Assembly (NCBI RefSeq): GCF_023715785.1
Contig: NZ_JAMBOX010000001.1
Coordinates: forward strand, 496,001 to 560,000
DNA length: 64,000 nt
DNA from: Neobacillus niacini
GTDB taxonomy: Bacteria; Bacillota; Bacilli; Bacillales; Cytobacillaceae
Direction of reading: 5' to 3'
Each line of letters opens with the position of its first letter. The first letter of the stretch is position 1. Under the pieces are notes generated by a model that saw nothing but the letters and a program-made list of their open reading frames with translations, was not told the DNA's origin and did not search any database. Shown here in pieces: positions 42,659-52,063 of the stretch. A program made the position numbers and the translations under genes.

Positions 42659-45274
42659 ATGAAAAAAGTTCATATTGTACCCCATATGCATTGGGATCGA
42701 GAGTGGTATTTTTCAACAGAAGAATCTCGAATTTTACTGGTAAACAACATGGAAGAAATCATGGACATGCTCGAAAATAATCCAGATTATCCATACTATG
42801 TTTTAGATGGACAAACTGCCATCCTAGAAGACTATTTTGCCGTGAAACCGGAGAATAAAGAACGTGTAAAAAAACTAGTTCAAGAGGGGAAATTGATTAT
42901 CGGCCCTTGGTATACGCAAACGGACGAGATGGTCGTCGGCGGCGAATCGATTGTTCGGAATCTGTTATATGGATTAAAGGACACAGAAGAATTCGGCCAG
43001 CCGATGATGATTGGCTACCTTCCTGATTCTTTCGGACAGTCATCGCAAATGCCGCAAATTTTAAATGGCTTTGATATTAAGTACTCGATTTTTTGGCGCG
43101 GCACCTCTGAGCGCCATGGCACAGACAAAACCGAATTCTATTGGCAAAGTGATGATGGCTCAAAGGTACTGGTGCAGCTGTTTCCACTAGGCTATGCGAT
43201 TGGAAAATACTTACCGGAGGACGAGGAGAAACTGCAGGAGCGTATCGATAAGTACTTTACGGTTCTCGACCGCGGCGCGACAACAGACAACATCATTCTT
43301 CCGAACGGGCACGACCAAATGCCGATCCAAAAGAATATCTTTACGATTATCGAAAAATTGCAGCGTTTGTATCCAGACCGTGAATTTTTCCTAAGTAAAT
43401 ACGAAAATGTTTTTAATGAACTGGAACAAAATCAAACCTTGCCCACCATCCAAGGGGAATTTTTAGACGGTAAATACATGCGCGTCCATAGAAGCATCTA
43501 TTCAACCAGAATGGATATTAAGGCAGCCAATACACGGATTGAAAATAAACTGACCAATATCCTTGAGCCGTTAGCTTCGATTGCCTATTCATTAGGATTT
43601 GAATACCACCATGGCTTGATCGAGTTAATTTGGAAGGAAATCATGAAAAACCATGCCCATGACAGCATCGGCTGCTGCTGTTCCGATAAGGTTCATCGTG
43701 AGATTATGAACCGCTTCTTCCTGGCGGAGGAAAAGACGGATCAACTGATTGAATTCTACAAGCGCAAAATCACCGATTCCATTCAAACGGAACGGAAGGA
43801 AGATCGCCTAACAGCGTTTAATCTGCTTCCATATGAACGCAAAGAGGTGATTACGACAACAGTCGTGACCAAGCTTGATTCATTCACATTAGAAGATCCT
43901 GACGGAACAATCATCCCATTTGAAGTATTAAAAAAAGAAGTACTGGACCCAGGCTTAATTGACCGCCAAATCGTTCACTACGGAAACTATGATCCATTTT
44001 ATCAATATACGATTCAATTAAAAGATTCGATTCCGGCGATGGGGTATAAAACGTATTTTGTAGTCGGAAGCGGCGATGAAACTCAAATGGCCCAAACCCT
44101 TGTAGAAAATGAAACGGTGGAAACCGACCATTATGTGGTCTCCGTGAATCCAAATGGCACCTTAAAAATTTGGGACAAGCAGCTTGAGAAGGAATTTAAC
44201 GATGTTCTTCGTTTGGAAAACGGAGGCGATGATGGTGATGAATATGACTTCTCTCCACTGGCGGATGAACAGTTAATCTATAGTGACAAGGCAGAAGCTG
44301 AGGTGAAAATCTCCCAAAATGCTTACGAGGCACTTATTGATATCCAATTGCAGCTTGATGTACCTGGGGATTTAAATAAGCGAAAAAACGGTAAAGTCGA
44401 TCGATTTGTCGACGTCCATTGGAAGGTTAGAATCCCTAATCATCAGCCGTTGATCAAGGTCGAGGCTGAGATTCAAAACATGGCGAACGACCATCGTCTT
44501 CGCGTCTTGATTCCTACTGGCATTGCCTCAGCCTTCTCTGTATCGGACAATCAATTCGGATATATTAAACGGGATGTTTACGATGCGGCCATGGATGTGT
44601 GGGCTGACGAAGATTGGGATGAGCGCCCGGATTCGATTTATCCAATGCTATCCTTTGTCGGCTTATCAGATGAGAAACATGGAATCAGTGTGGTTACGAA
44701 TAGCACAAGGGAATATGAAATTATTGGAGAACACTACGATACGATCGCCATTACACTATTCCGCAGTGTTGGGGTGTTGGGTAAAGAAGAAATGCTAAGA
44801 AGACCTGGGCGTCCGTCCGGTATTAAACTGCCGACACCTGATTCACAAATGATTGGAAAACTGCAGTTAGCCTTTGCTATCACAACACATAAAGGCTCAA
44901 CCACAACAGCTAACGTAGCAAGGACGGCTAAGGAATATACAACACCGATCCAGACCTATAATAAAATTCCGTATAACGCCATGAAGCTGAACCCAAGCGG
45001 GCTGCAGACACCGACAAGCTTTAGTTTCCTTCAAGAAACGAGCCCTAACGCTGTCCTAAGTACGCTGAAAAAGGCAGAAAAAGAACCGAAGTTTGTTTTA
45101 CGTTTCTATAATCCAACGGCAACGGAACAACAAAGCTCGTTCACAGTTAACCGTTCCGTTGGCGAAGTCTCGGAAGCAAATTTGAATGAGAAAGCAATTG
45201 TTCCATTAAAGCTGGAAAAAAATCAATTCACTGTCTCCTTAAAGCAAAATCAAGTAAAATCAGTATTATTCTAA
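42659..45274 (+). CDS. GH38 alpha-mannosidase, MngB-like
   Basis: About 871 residues, typical for MngB. TTGGAGGAC precedes ATG 42659. The metal-binding start is VPHMHWDREWYFST (His9, His11, Asp13) and the catalytic nucleophile is Asp123 in GYLPDSFGQSSQMPQIL. FDIKYSIFWRGTSERHG and NHAHDSIGCCCSDKV are further GH38 blocks. There is no signal peptide, so it acts in the cytoplasm on phosphorylated substrate brought in by the upstream PTS protein. In E. coli, MngB splits 6-phospho-mannosylglycerate to mannose-6-phosphate and glycerate. The same role is inferred here. Confidence 0.93.
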   Translation: MKKVHIVPHMHWDREWYFSTEESRILLVNNMEEIMDMLENNPDYPYYVLDGQTAILEDYFAVKPENKERVKKLVQEGKLIIGPWYTQTDEMVVGGESIVRNLLYGLKDTEEFGQPMMIGYLPDSFGQSSQMPQILNGFDIKYSIFWRGTSERHGTDKTEFYWQSDDGSKVLVQLFPLGYAIGKYLPEDEEKLQERIDKYFTVLDRGATTDNIILPNGHDQMPIQKNIFTIIEKLQRLYPDREFFLSKYENVFNELEQNQTLPTIQGEFLDGKYMRVHRSIYSTRMDIKAANTRIENKLTNILEPLASIAYSLGFEYHHGLIELIWKEIMKNHAHDSIGCCCSDKVHREIMNRFFLAEEKTDQLIEFYKRKITDSIQTERKEDRLTAFNLLPYERKEVITTTVVTKLDSFTLEDPDGTIIPFEVLKKEVLDPGLIDRQIVHYGNYDPFYQYTIQLKDSIPAMGYKTYFVVGSGDETQMAQTLVENETVETDHYVVSVNPNGTLKIWDKQLEKEFNDVLRLENGGDDGDEYDFSPLADEQLIYSDKAEAEVKISQNAYEALIDIQLQLDVPGDLNKRKNGKVDRFVDVHWKVRIPNHQPLIKVEAEIQNMANDHRLRVLIPTGIASAFSVSDNQFGYIKRDVYDAAMDVWADEDWDERPDSIYPMLSFVGLSDEKHGISVVTNSTREYEIIGEHYDTIAITLFRSVGVLGKEEMLRRPGRPSGIKLPTPDSQMIGKLQLAFAITTHKGSTTTANVARTAKEYTTPIQTYNKIPYNAMKLNPSGLQTPTSFSFLQETSPNAVLSTLKKAEKEPKFVLRFYNPTATEQQSSFTVNRSVGEVSEANLNEKAIVPLKLEKNQFTVSLKQNQVKSVLF

Positions 45275-45285
45275 TCCGATATAAA

Positions 45286-45316
45286 CAAAGGCAAGGGAAG
45301 CTTCCCTTGCCTTTTG
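45286..45316 (+). terminator. Intrinsic terminator of the mannosidase gene
   Basis: CAAAGGCAAGGGAAG pairs perfectly with CTTCCCTTGCCTTTTG, allowing for one G-U pair and the T run. Confidence 0.9.
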
Positions 45317-45380
45317 TCACTTATTAATACATACAGTACGTTGCGGATGATGACGAAGCCCTCAAACTATCACCGTTCGG

Positions 45381-45902
45381 TCAATCCGTCATAAACTTAT
45401 AACGCAAGATCGCCGCAAGGCCGGCCCCATGCTTGAAATCCCCTTTAACCACCAGGTCCTTCAATTCTTGCATCGAAATCGTATGTAATTCGATTTGTTC
45501 ACTGCTTTCCAGCTTCTGCTCGGTAGGAGTTAAGCCGGCTGCCGCAAACAAATGGATTTCTTCCGTGGTTGAGCCCGGTGATGGAAAAAAGCTTCCCAAC
45601 TCAAGCCAGTGCTCTGCGACGTAGCCCGTCTCTTCCTCCAATTCGTTTTTCGCCGCTTCGATAGGTGAAGATCCCGACTCGATCATTCCGGCAGGCAGTT
45701 CCCATTGCCAATTTTTCAAGGCATGCCGGTACTGTCTGATACAAACGACCTCATAATTTTTCGTAATCGGAAGAATACAGACTCCCTTTGAAAAATCCAA
45801 ATAGGAAAAGGTCTTTTCCTCCCCATTTGGAAGAACCACCTGATCAACGGTAACTTCAAAACGATCTACCATTTGCTTATTCGAACGTGTAATTTTCCAC
45901 AT
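45381..45902 (-). CDS. NUDIX hydrolase, ADP-ribose pyrophosphatase-like
   Basis: About 173 residues. ATG at 45902 follows GATGAGGTG; a TTG at 45968 would add 22 residues but lacks a good signal. The Nudix box runs from GMIESGSSPIEAAKNELEEE to TGY. Upstream, the block VCIRQYRHALKNWQWELPAG is typical of ADP-ribose pyrophosphatases, which split ADP-ribose to AMP and ribose-5-phosphate. It is monocistronic. It lies 15 kb from the sirtuin/ADP-ribosylglycohydrolase operon, so any link is speculative. Confidence 0.9.
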   Translation of the reverse strand: MWKITRSNKQMVDRFEVTVDQVVLPNGEEKTFSYLDFSKGVCILPITKNYEVVCIRQYRHALKNWQWELPAGMIESGSSPIEAAKNELEEETGYVAEHWLELGSFFPSPGSTTEEIHLFAAAGLTPTEQKLESSEQIELHTISMQELKDLVVKGDFKHGAGLAAILRYKFMTD

Positions 45903-46051
45903 TTTTACATACACCTCATCCTGATCACTCACTCCTCCTAGGATAATCCTTTTTGGAGATAGAATCAAAATGTAAGGCCTATTTGCCTGTTCGAATAGAT
46001 ATTCTCTTTGGCTCTGTTATAACCGAATGTTGATTCCTCTGTGTTTAAAAA

Positions 46052-46238
46052 AATAAACGGATAAATTCCGTTTATATTGGGAAATACCCATATTTCCCTA
46101 AATATAAAGGAAGTTTTTCCGCTTATATCTTCTAAATCACTGGATTTTGTCTTATTTAGAGTAGTTAAGCGGAAATTCTCCGTTTATTTCCACTTCTTAA
46201 GCCTCTCCAATATACATTAGACGGAAATTCTCCGTCTA
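46052..46238. repeat. Intergenic repeat of family R2
   Basis: Positions 46053-46125 are an inverted, near-identical copy of the right half of 36030-36225, sharing TTGGGAAATACCCATATTTC exactly. The rest holds GCGGAAATTCTCCGTTTATT and GACGGAAATTCTCCGTC palindromes. No gene is present between 45903 and the terminator at 46237. Confidence 0.75.
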
Positions 46239-46276
46239 AAAAGCATGGCGAATTCCCTTAAGGATTACCATGCTTT
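46237..46276 (-). terminator. Terminator of the sucrose/fructan operon
   Basis: AAAGCATGG (46240-46248) pairs with CCATGCTTT (46268-46276), enclosing a second short palindrome; T run on the minus strand. Confidence 0.8.
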
Positions 46277-46348
46277 CTCGTAAGTTATTTAACCTATTTT
46301 TCCACTTTTCGCACTTCAAAAGAAAACCCGTTTACTTTCATACAGTAC

Positions 46349-47221
46349 TCAATCTATAACTGACCCATGGGTTTCTCTCGCCAACAGCAGGCTGCCCATA
46401 ATCCCTGCATTGTCGCCAAATCCCGGGCTAACAATGTAGTCGTTCAACTCTGGCGTTTCCACATAATTGTTAAGCAACGCCGCGAACGCCGCCCGAATCA
46501 ACGGAAATAATTGCGTTTGTTTCATGACACCGCCGCCCAGTATAATTTTTTCCGGACGTAAAATCAGTGTGTAGTTTACAAGGGCTTGGGCAATATAGGA
46601 TGCCTCCATTTCCCACACTTTTTCATTGCTTGCCAATTCACGGCCGTTTATTCCATATCTTCCCTCAAGCGCTGGTCCAGCCGCAAGCCCTTCAAAACAG
46701 TCCTTATGATACGGGCAATGGCCTTCATACTGGTCCTCCGGGTGTTTTCGGACGAGTAAATGGCCCATTTCCGGATGAGAAAATCCTTCTAAAATCTCCC
46801 CGTTCACAACAGCGCCGCCACCGATTCCTGTACCGATCGTCAAATATAGGCAGCTGCTTGACCCAACAGCACTGCCCTGTTTGAATTCGCCATAAGCAGC
46901 TGCGTTTACATCCGTGGTAAATGCAACTGGGACATGATACCGGCTCTTAATAGCACCAACAAAGTTGAAGTAGTCCCATCCGGGTTTTGGGGTACTAGTA
47001 ATATAGCCGTAAGTTTTGGATTGCTTATTAATATCAATCGGACCGAACGAACCGATTCCAATCGAGGATAATTCGTAGGAATCAAAAAACTCAAACACCC
47101 CCTCCAATGTTGCCGCTGGGCTAGTCGTTGGAATGCTGACTCTACTGATGATCTCTAATTGCTCGTTGCTGACGGCACAAACAAATTTTGTGCCCCCCGC
47201 TTCAATGGCTCCGAAGTACAT
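46349..47221 (-). CDS. ROK family fructokinase
   Basis: About 290 residues. ATG at 47221 follows AGGAGG. The ATP site is AIEAGGTKFVCAV, the sugar-binding region has TDVNAAAYGEF, and LTIGTGIGGGAVVNG follows. The ROK zinc motif is GHLLVRKHPEDQYEGHCPYH, followed by DCFEGLAAGP. This C-x2-H-x4-C arrangement is found in Firmicutes fructokinases (ScrK/GmuE type). It phosphorylates fructose released by the GH32 enzyme. It is the last gene of the ABC sugar operon, 65 bases after the GH32 gene. Confidence 0.93.
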   Translation of the reverse strand: MYFGAIEAGGTKFVCAVSNEQLEIISRVSIPTTSPAATLEGVFEFFDSYELSSIGIGSFGPIDINKQSKTYGYITSTPKPGWDYFNFVGAIKSRYHVPVAFTTDVNAAAYGEFKQGSAVGSSSCLYLTIGTGIGGGAVVNGEILEGFSHPEMGHLLVRKHPEDQYEGHCPYHKDCFEGLAAGPALEGRYGINGRELASNEKVWEMEASYIAQALVNYTLILRPEKIILGGGVMKQTQLFPLIRAAFAALLNNYVETPELNDYIVSPGFGDNAGIMGSLLLARETHGSVID

Positions 47222-47286
47222 CGTTTTTCCTCCTGATTCATAATAACGATGCGACCCTTTCAGTAAGGGCCGCATTCACTCATAAA

Positions 47287-48729
47287 TTAACCACGAAACG
47301 TCTCATACCGTACTTCTTCAAGCACCGTTCCGCTGCCTGCAATCGAAATATCCGTTCCTTTATTTTGGTCATAGGCGGTGAAGCTGACAACTTTCTCACC
47401 TGAATTGACAAACAGTTCAACAGAATGAAGATCGAGATAAAACTCTAACGTTTTCTCGCTTCCGGACGCTCCAAAGCAGTCTTCCACCACAATCGGTTCT
47501 CTGCTCCCATAATCCGATAAGATAACCAGTTTATTATTCGCACTATCGACCTCAACCCGTGTAGAATTCGCTTCATTTTTATTCAATTCGATGGTAAACT
47601 TCTGGGCATCGTCCGCCAACGCAACCTTTAAATAGCCCGCCTCTTTTCCAACAATCTCCAGTTGCTCCTCGACCACCACATTTTCATAGAGTGCCGATAG
47701 AGCGAAATTCGATCCGCGGTCAATAAATGGCCGCTGGTGCAAATCACCATTCTTAATGGTTAACTGCCGAGGAATCGACATCATGCCATTAAAGCCGTAT
47801 TCTCTTGGCGGTGTTGTCTGGTGCCAGCGGTGCATCCAGGAAATTAATAAGCGTTCGCCGTTTTGCCCCTCTGTCGATTGCGGAGCATAAAACGTCTGTC
47901 CATGGTCAAGGAGTCCCTTTTTCTCCGGCTTGAACACTCCCTTTTCAAAATCCATTTCCCCGATTACATAGGAGGTCTTGTTTTGGATTTGCTCGCTGAA
48001 CTCAGGGTCACATGGCATTTCGGAGAATAATAGGACATATTTGCCATCCATTTCAAAAAGGTCAGGACATTCTAGTAAAGTATTATCCTCAAATTTGGTC
48101 TGAAAAATGGAAGAATGAAACTCCCAATCTAACAGATCCTTCGATTTAAACATAATAATTTCGCCGCGCCGCTCCACATTTCTTACTGACAATACACAGT
48201 AATACGTGCCAGCTACCTCCAACACCTTCGGATCGCGGAAATCACAAATCAAATACCCTTCCGGCAATTGCTTTTCCCCAATAGCCGGGTTTAATGGATA
48301 TTTTTCAAAATGGACACCATCGCTAGAGTAGGCAACACACTGGCGTTCGGAAATTTCCGCTTCATCGCGGTCAAAGCCGATATTCGGATCAATGTGGCCA
48401 GTGTAAATCAGATATAGCTTTCCGTCTTTTTCAATCGCACTGCCGGAAAAACAACCATGCGTATCGTAAGCCTTATCATTGGCCAGTGCGACAGGGAGGT
48501 ATTCCCAGTTCACAAAATCCTTCGTTTTCGCATGGCCCCAATGCATGGAATCCCAGACAACGTCATACGGATTATATTGATAAAATAAGTGATAGTATCC
48601 TTGATAAAAGATAAAGCCATTCGGATCATTCATCCAACCAATTTCCGGCGAAAAATGGTAGTAAGGCCGGCTTGTGACTTTCGCTTTATTTTGCTGTATA
48701 TACTCGTTTGCTTTTTGTAGTCTGTTCAT
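47287..48729 (-). CDS. GH32 sucrose/fructan hydrolase
   Basis: 480 residues. GAGAGGTG precedes the ATG. All three GH32 acidic motifs are visible: IGWMNDPNGF (nucleophile Asp), CDFRDPKVLE (transition-state stabiliser) and LLECPDLF (acid/base Glu). A beta-sandwich C-terminal domain follows from about residue 345. No signal peptide is present, so it hydrolyses sucrose, sucrose-phosphate or short fructo-oligosaccharides in the cytoplasm. As uptake in this locus is by an ABC system rather than a PTS, the natural substrate is probably a non-phosphorylated fructoside. Confidence 0.93.
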   Translation of the reverse strand: MNRLQKANEYIQQNKAKVTSRPYYHFSPEIGWMNDPNGFIFYQGYYHLFYQYNPYDVVWDSMHWGHAKTKDFVNWEYLPVALANDKAYDTHGCFSGSAIEKDGKLYLIYTGHIDPNIGFDRDEAEISERQCVAYSSDGVHFEKYPLNPAIGEKQLPEGYLICDFRDPKVLEVAGTYYCVLSVRNVERRGEIIMFKSKDLLDWEFHSSIFQTKFEDNTLLECPDLFEMDGKYVLLFSEMPCDPEFSEQIQNKTSYVIGEMDFEKGVFKPEKKGLLDHGQTFYAPQSTEGQNGERLLISWMHRWHQTTPPREYGFNGMMSIPRQLTIKNGDLHQRPFIDRGSNFALSALYENVVVEEQLEIVGKEAGYLKVALADDAQKFTIELNKNEANSTRVEVDSANNKLVILSDYGSREPIVVEDCFGASGSEKTLEFYLDLHSVELFVNSGEKVVSFTAYDQNKGTDISIAGSGTVLEEVRYETFRG

Positions 48730-48741
48730 TGCGCACCTCTC

Positions 48742-49575
48742 TTATTTAATACCGCTACTCATCGACCCTTCGACGATATATTTCTGGAAGAAAATATACA
48801 GGATAACAATCGGAATCGTTACAATGGTCAATGCTGCCATCATATGGCTTGTAAAGATGTTATACGTATCACTGAAAACAGCATTCAATGCCACTTGGAT
48901 TGGCATCAAGTCTGAATTCGACAAGGCCATGACCGGCCATAGGAAGTCGTTCCATGAAGCCAGGAAAGTCAAAATGCCAACCGTGACGTACATATTCAAG
49001 CTGGAAGGGATGACAATTCGGAAGAAACAGCCAAGTTCGCTAAGCCCATCGATTTTTCCGGATTCAATCAATTCACCAGGGAAGGACAGGAAATGCTGCC
49101 GGAATAAGAAAATATTCATGACATTCACGATAAATGGGAGCAAATAGCCTGGAACGGTATTGATTAAGCCCATTTCGTTTACGACAAGGAATAATGGCAG
49201 GATGGTTGCTTCAATTGGAACAATCATCAACGCGATAATAAAAATGAGAATGCCGTCCTTAAACGGGAACTTAAACCTGGCCAAGGCATAACCTGCCAAA
49301 GAGTTAATTGTCAACCCGAAGACAACCGTGACGGAGGCATAGATCAAACTATTTCCGACGTTTTTAAAAATATTATATAAACCTAGTAATTCCGTATAGG
49401 ATTTCAAGGACAAGTCCGAAAACCTTGGAATAATGGCAAAAATGCCGCCAATATCTCTATAAATGACCTCGTCAATTTTAAATGAGGATAGAATCATCCA
49501 AAGGAGCGGAATCATGAATTGTAAAGCGACGGCGACAGCCAATACATAAAAGAGTGATTTCTTGACTAGTTTCAT
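48742..49575 (-). CDS. Sugar ABC transporter permease, MalG type
   Basis: 277 residues with six predicted membrane segments. The EAA loop, which contacts the ATPase, is ESGKIDGLSELGCFFRIVIP (about residues 186-205). It begins with an ATGA overlap with the MalF-type gene, giving coupled translation. It forms the membrane channel with the partner permease. No ATPase gene is in the locus, so a shared MsmX/MsmK-type ATPase elsewhere is expected, as in other Bacillus carbohydrate ABC systems. Confidence 0.92.
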   Translation of the reverse strand: MKLVKKSLFYVLAVAVALQFMIPLLWMILSSFKIDEVIYRDIGGIFAIIPRFSDLSLKSYTELLGLYNIFKNVGNSLIYASVTVVFGLTINSLAGYALARFKFPFKDGILIFIIALMIVPIEATILPLFLVVNEMGLINTVPGYLLPFIVNVMNIFLFRQHFLSFPGELIESGKIDGLSELGCFFRIVIPSSLNMYVTVGILTFLASWNDFLWPVMALSNSDLMPIQVALNAVFSDTYNIFTSHMMAALTIVTIPIVILYIFFQKYIVEGSMSSGIK

Positions 49576-50516
49576 GCTGCCTTCTCCTCTCCAAACAGCC
49601 TTTTAATCCCAATAGAAACAATGATCAAAAAGACGGTAAACACTAACGTGATCGCGCTGGCATATCCAACATTCCGGTGGCGGAATCCGTACTCATAAAT
49701 ATATTGCAGGATGGTCATTGTAGAATAATCCGGACCCCCGCCCGTCATCACCATTGGTTGAACAATTAGTTTAAACGCTTGAATGGTCGTTGTAATCACC
49801 AAAAACATCGTAATTGGCTTTAATGAAGGAATCGTAATATACAGGAATTTCTGCAGCCCATTCGCCCCATCAATCTCAGCGGCTTCATAGATTTGGTTGT
49901 CTATGTTCTTTAGCCCCGCCAAAAAGATCATCATCTGGTATCCACACCCGGACCATGCAGAGATCACCACGATCGTGTACATGGCTTGAGAAGAGCTCGT
50001 GAGGAATGGTTGCTTCGAAATGCCGATATTCGCCAACATTTCATTAATTAAGCCCGATGTCGGATTCAACATAACGGTCCAAAGAATAGAGATGACAACT
50101 AACGATAAAACAGCCGGAGAAAAATACGCTGTCCGAAATAGGCCGACACCCTTAAATTTCTTATTGACGATCAAGGCTAGGCCAAGCGCCATCGCAAGCT
50201 GCAGCGGCACGACCAAGACAACGAATTTGATCGTGTTGAGGAAGCTTTGCCTTAATACGTCATCCGTCAGCATCCGCTTGAAGTTTTCCATACCAGTAAA
50301 TTGTTTAGCGTCCGGCTTTAATAAATAATAATCAGTAAATCCATAGGTAAACGCTAGAATAATCGGAAGCACAATGAATAAAGTGGCAAGTACCAGTGCT
50401 GGGATTAGGAATCCATAGGCAGCGGCGACCTCACCTTTTTTATAGTGATTACTTTGCCGATAATGCTCCGTAGTATTTCTCACTTGCACGAACCGGCTTA
50501 ATTTTAATTTTTTCAT
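49572..50516 (-). CDS. Sugar ABC transporter permease, MalF type
   Basis: 314 residues with a basic cytoplasmic N-terminus and six membrane segments. The EAA-type loop is IYEAAEIDGANGLQKFLYIT, followed by IPSLKPIT. A hairpin at 50603-50632 separates it from the binding-protein gene, which probably lowers permease expression relative to the binding protein. It forms a heterodimer with the MalG-type protein encoded immediately downstream. Confidence 0.93.
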   Translation of the reverse strand: MKKLKLSRFVQVRNTTEHYRQSNHYKKGEVAAAYGFLIPALVLATLFIVLPIILAFTYGFTDYYLLKPDAKQFTGMENFKRMLTDDVLRQSFLNTIKFVVLVVPLQLAMALGLALIVNKKFKGVGLFRTAYFSPAVLSLVVISILWTVMLNPTSGLINEMLANIGISKQPFLTSSSQAMYTIVVISAWSGCGYQMMIFLAGLKNIDNQIYEAAEIDGANGLQKFLYITIPSLKPITMFLVITTTIQAFKLIVQPMVMTGGGPDYSTMTILQYIYEYGFRHRNVGYASAITLVFTVFLIIVSIGIKRLFGEEKAA

Positions 50517-50602
50517 GGTTTCACATCCCCTCTATTAAATCAAAACTCGCCGATTGGCAAGCCTGATAGGACGAAGACAGTGGCGCAGTTGAATGATGTG
50601 TG

Positions 50603-50632
50603 AAAAAGAGGTGAGGTCATCCCCACCTCTTT
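50603..50632 (-). terminator. Partial terminator between binding protein and permease genes
   Basis: AAAGAGGTGAGG (50605-50616) pairs with CCCCACCTCTTT (50621-50632) with one A-C mismatch. The minus strand continues with T residues. Such leaky hairpins give excess binding protein in many ABC operons. Confidence 0.75.
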
Positions 50633-50642
50633 ATTTAAAAAA

Positions 50643-52028
50643 CTACTTCCGATATTTCTCTAGTTCTTTATCGATTTTCTTTGCGGCATCGTCCACGTAC
50701 TTCTTGATTGTCGCAGAATCCGTTGTTTTATTTTGTGCAATTTTCAATAGAACATCTTTTGCAAATGTTTCAGAAAGATATGGGTATCCCGGAGATACAG
50801 GACGAGCCTTATTGGTGTTTTCAACCTGGTACTTTAATACGGACCATGCTTCATTGTGATAAAGGTTGTCCGTATTTGTATCGATTTCGGAAATAGAGTT
50901 GATTCTTGTTGGAATCGATCCGTTTTTGTGATAGTACTCTTTTGCAGCTTCATCGTTTGTCAGCCATTCCATGACTTCAACCACTTGCTTGATGCGTTTT
51001 TCATCTTTCTCCTGACCATTGCGGACGAATGCCCAGCTTCCGGATGGAGTATAGAGGCCATCATAGTTCTCGCTCATTTTTGGATAACGAACGGTTCTGA
51101 ACTTTAGGTCAGGATAGTTGTTGATCAATTCATTGACATACCAGAATCCACTCACAGATAGAGCTGTTTTTCCAGAATGGAATGCTTTTTCAGACTCTGA
51201 AGCAGTAGCAAGGGCAGGCTCTTTAAATAATTGAGCATATTTTGTTAAAGCTTCTACAGATTTGCTGCTGTTAAAAACTCCATCAACGGTTAAACCGTCT
51301 TCATCCACGATATTGGCGCCATTCCCCCAAAGGATTGGTGTGTAAAAATAGGTTCCAGTTTCATAGACACCATTTGAAACATCCGTTAATAACGTGCTGA
51401 CTGCGGTTTCATACTTGGCAAATGCTGGGTCGTTTGATTTCTTAGCAAACTCGTCAATTTTTCGGGCAAGTGTCACAAACTGGTCCCAAGTCCAATCTTG
51501 ATCCTTGCTAGGAATCAACGCCTTAATATCATCAGGCAATGCATTGATCATATCTTCGTTATACATGATGGCAACACCAGAATCAGAGTAGCCCATTCCG
51601 TATAATTTGCCATCCACTGTACCCTGGTCAATGATCGCTTGTGTAAAGCCTTTCTCAAAACCATCACTTAAATAAGGATCTACTCCACCAATAACGCCAG
51701 AATCTGCATAAGCCGCAATATCCGGACCGTCAAGGGTGAAAATATCAGGCATGTCGTTTGCTGTAATCGCAGCATTCAGTTTATCAATGTAACCTGAGCC
51801 AGCTCCGGCACGGGTAATATTTTGGATTTCTACTTTTGGTCCATCAGGATGCTCTTTGTTATACTCCTTAACACGGTCCGCAAACATTTTTCCCTCTGGG
51901 TGATCAGCTGCCGCTTGTGTCCAAATCGTTAGTTTACCAGCTTTGTCACCATCTCCACCTTTAGAACTACATGCCGCTAGGGAAAGGGCTAGGACTAAAG
52001 CAGCCATTAACAAGAATATCTTTTTCAT
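50643..52028 (-). CDS. Sugar ABC transporter substrate-binding lipoprotein
   Basis: 461 residues. The signal peptide ends in lipobox LAAC with Cys20, followed by a SSKGGDGDKAGK linker. The body is a family 1 extracellular solute-binding protein (LTIWTQAAADHPEGKMFADR; DMPDIFTLDGPDIAAYADSG; FHSGKTALSVSGFWYVNEL). It captures the sugar outside the cell for the MalF/MalG-type permeases. Gene order suggests sucrose or fructo-oligosaccharides. It is the first gene of the operon and follows a sigma-A promoter with an operator downstream. Confidence 0.94.
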   Translation of the reverse strand: MKKIFLLMAALVLALSLAACSSKGGDGDKAGKLTIWTQAAADHPEGKMFADRVKEYNKEHPDGPKVEIQNITRAGAGSGYIDKLNAAITANDMPDIFTLDGPDIAAYADSGVIGGVDPYLSDGFEKGFTQAIIDQGTVDGKLYGMGYSDSGVAIMYNEDMINALPDDIKALIPSKDQDWTWDQFVTLARKIDEFAKKSNDPAFAKYETAVSTLLTDVSNGVYETGTYFYTPILWGNGANIVDEDGLTVDGVFNSSKSVEALTKYAQLFKEPALATASESEKAFHSGKTALSVSGFWYVNELINNYPDLKFRTVRYPKMSENYDGLYTPSGSWAFVRNGQEKDEKRIKQVVEVMEWLTNDEAAKEYYHKNGSIPTRINSISEIDTNTDNLYHNEAWSVLKYQVENTNKARPVSPGYPYLSETFAKDVLLKIAQNKTTDSATIKKYVDDAAKKIDKELEKYRK

Positions 52029-52063
52029 ACTTTCTTCGAACCTCCCTGAATTGAATATTCCTT

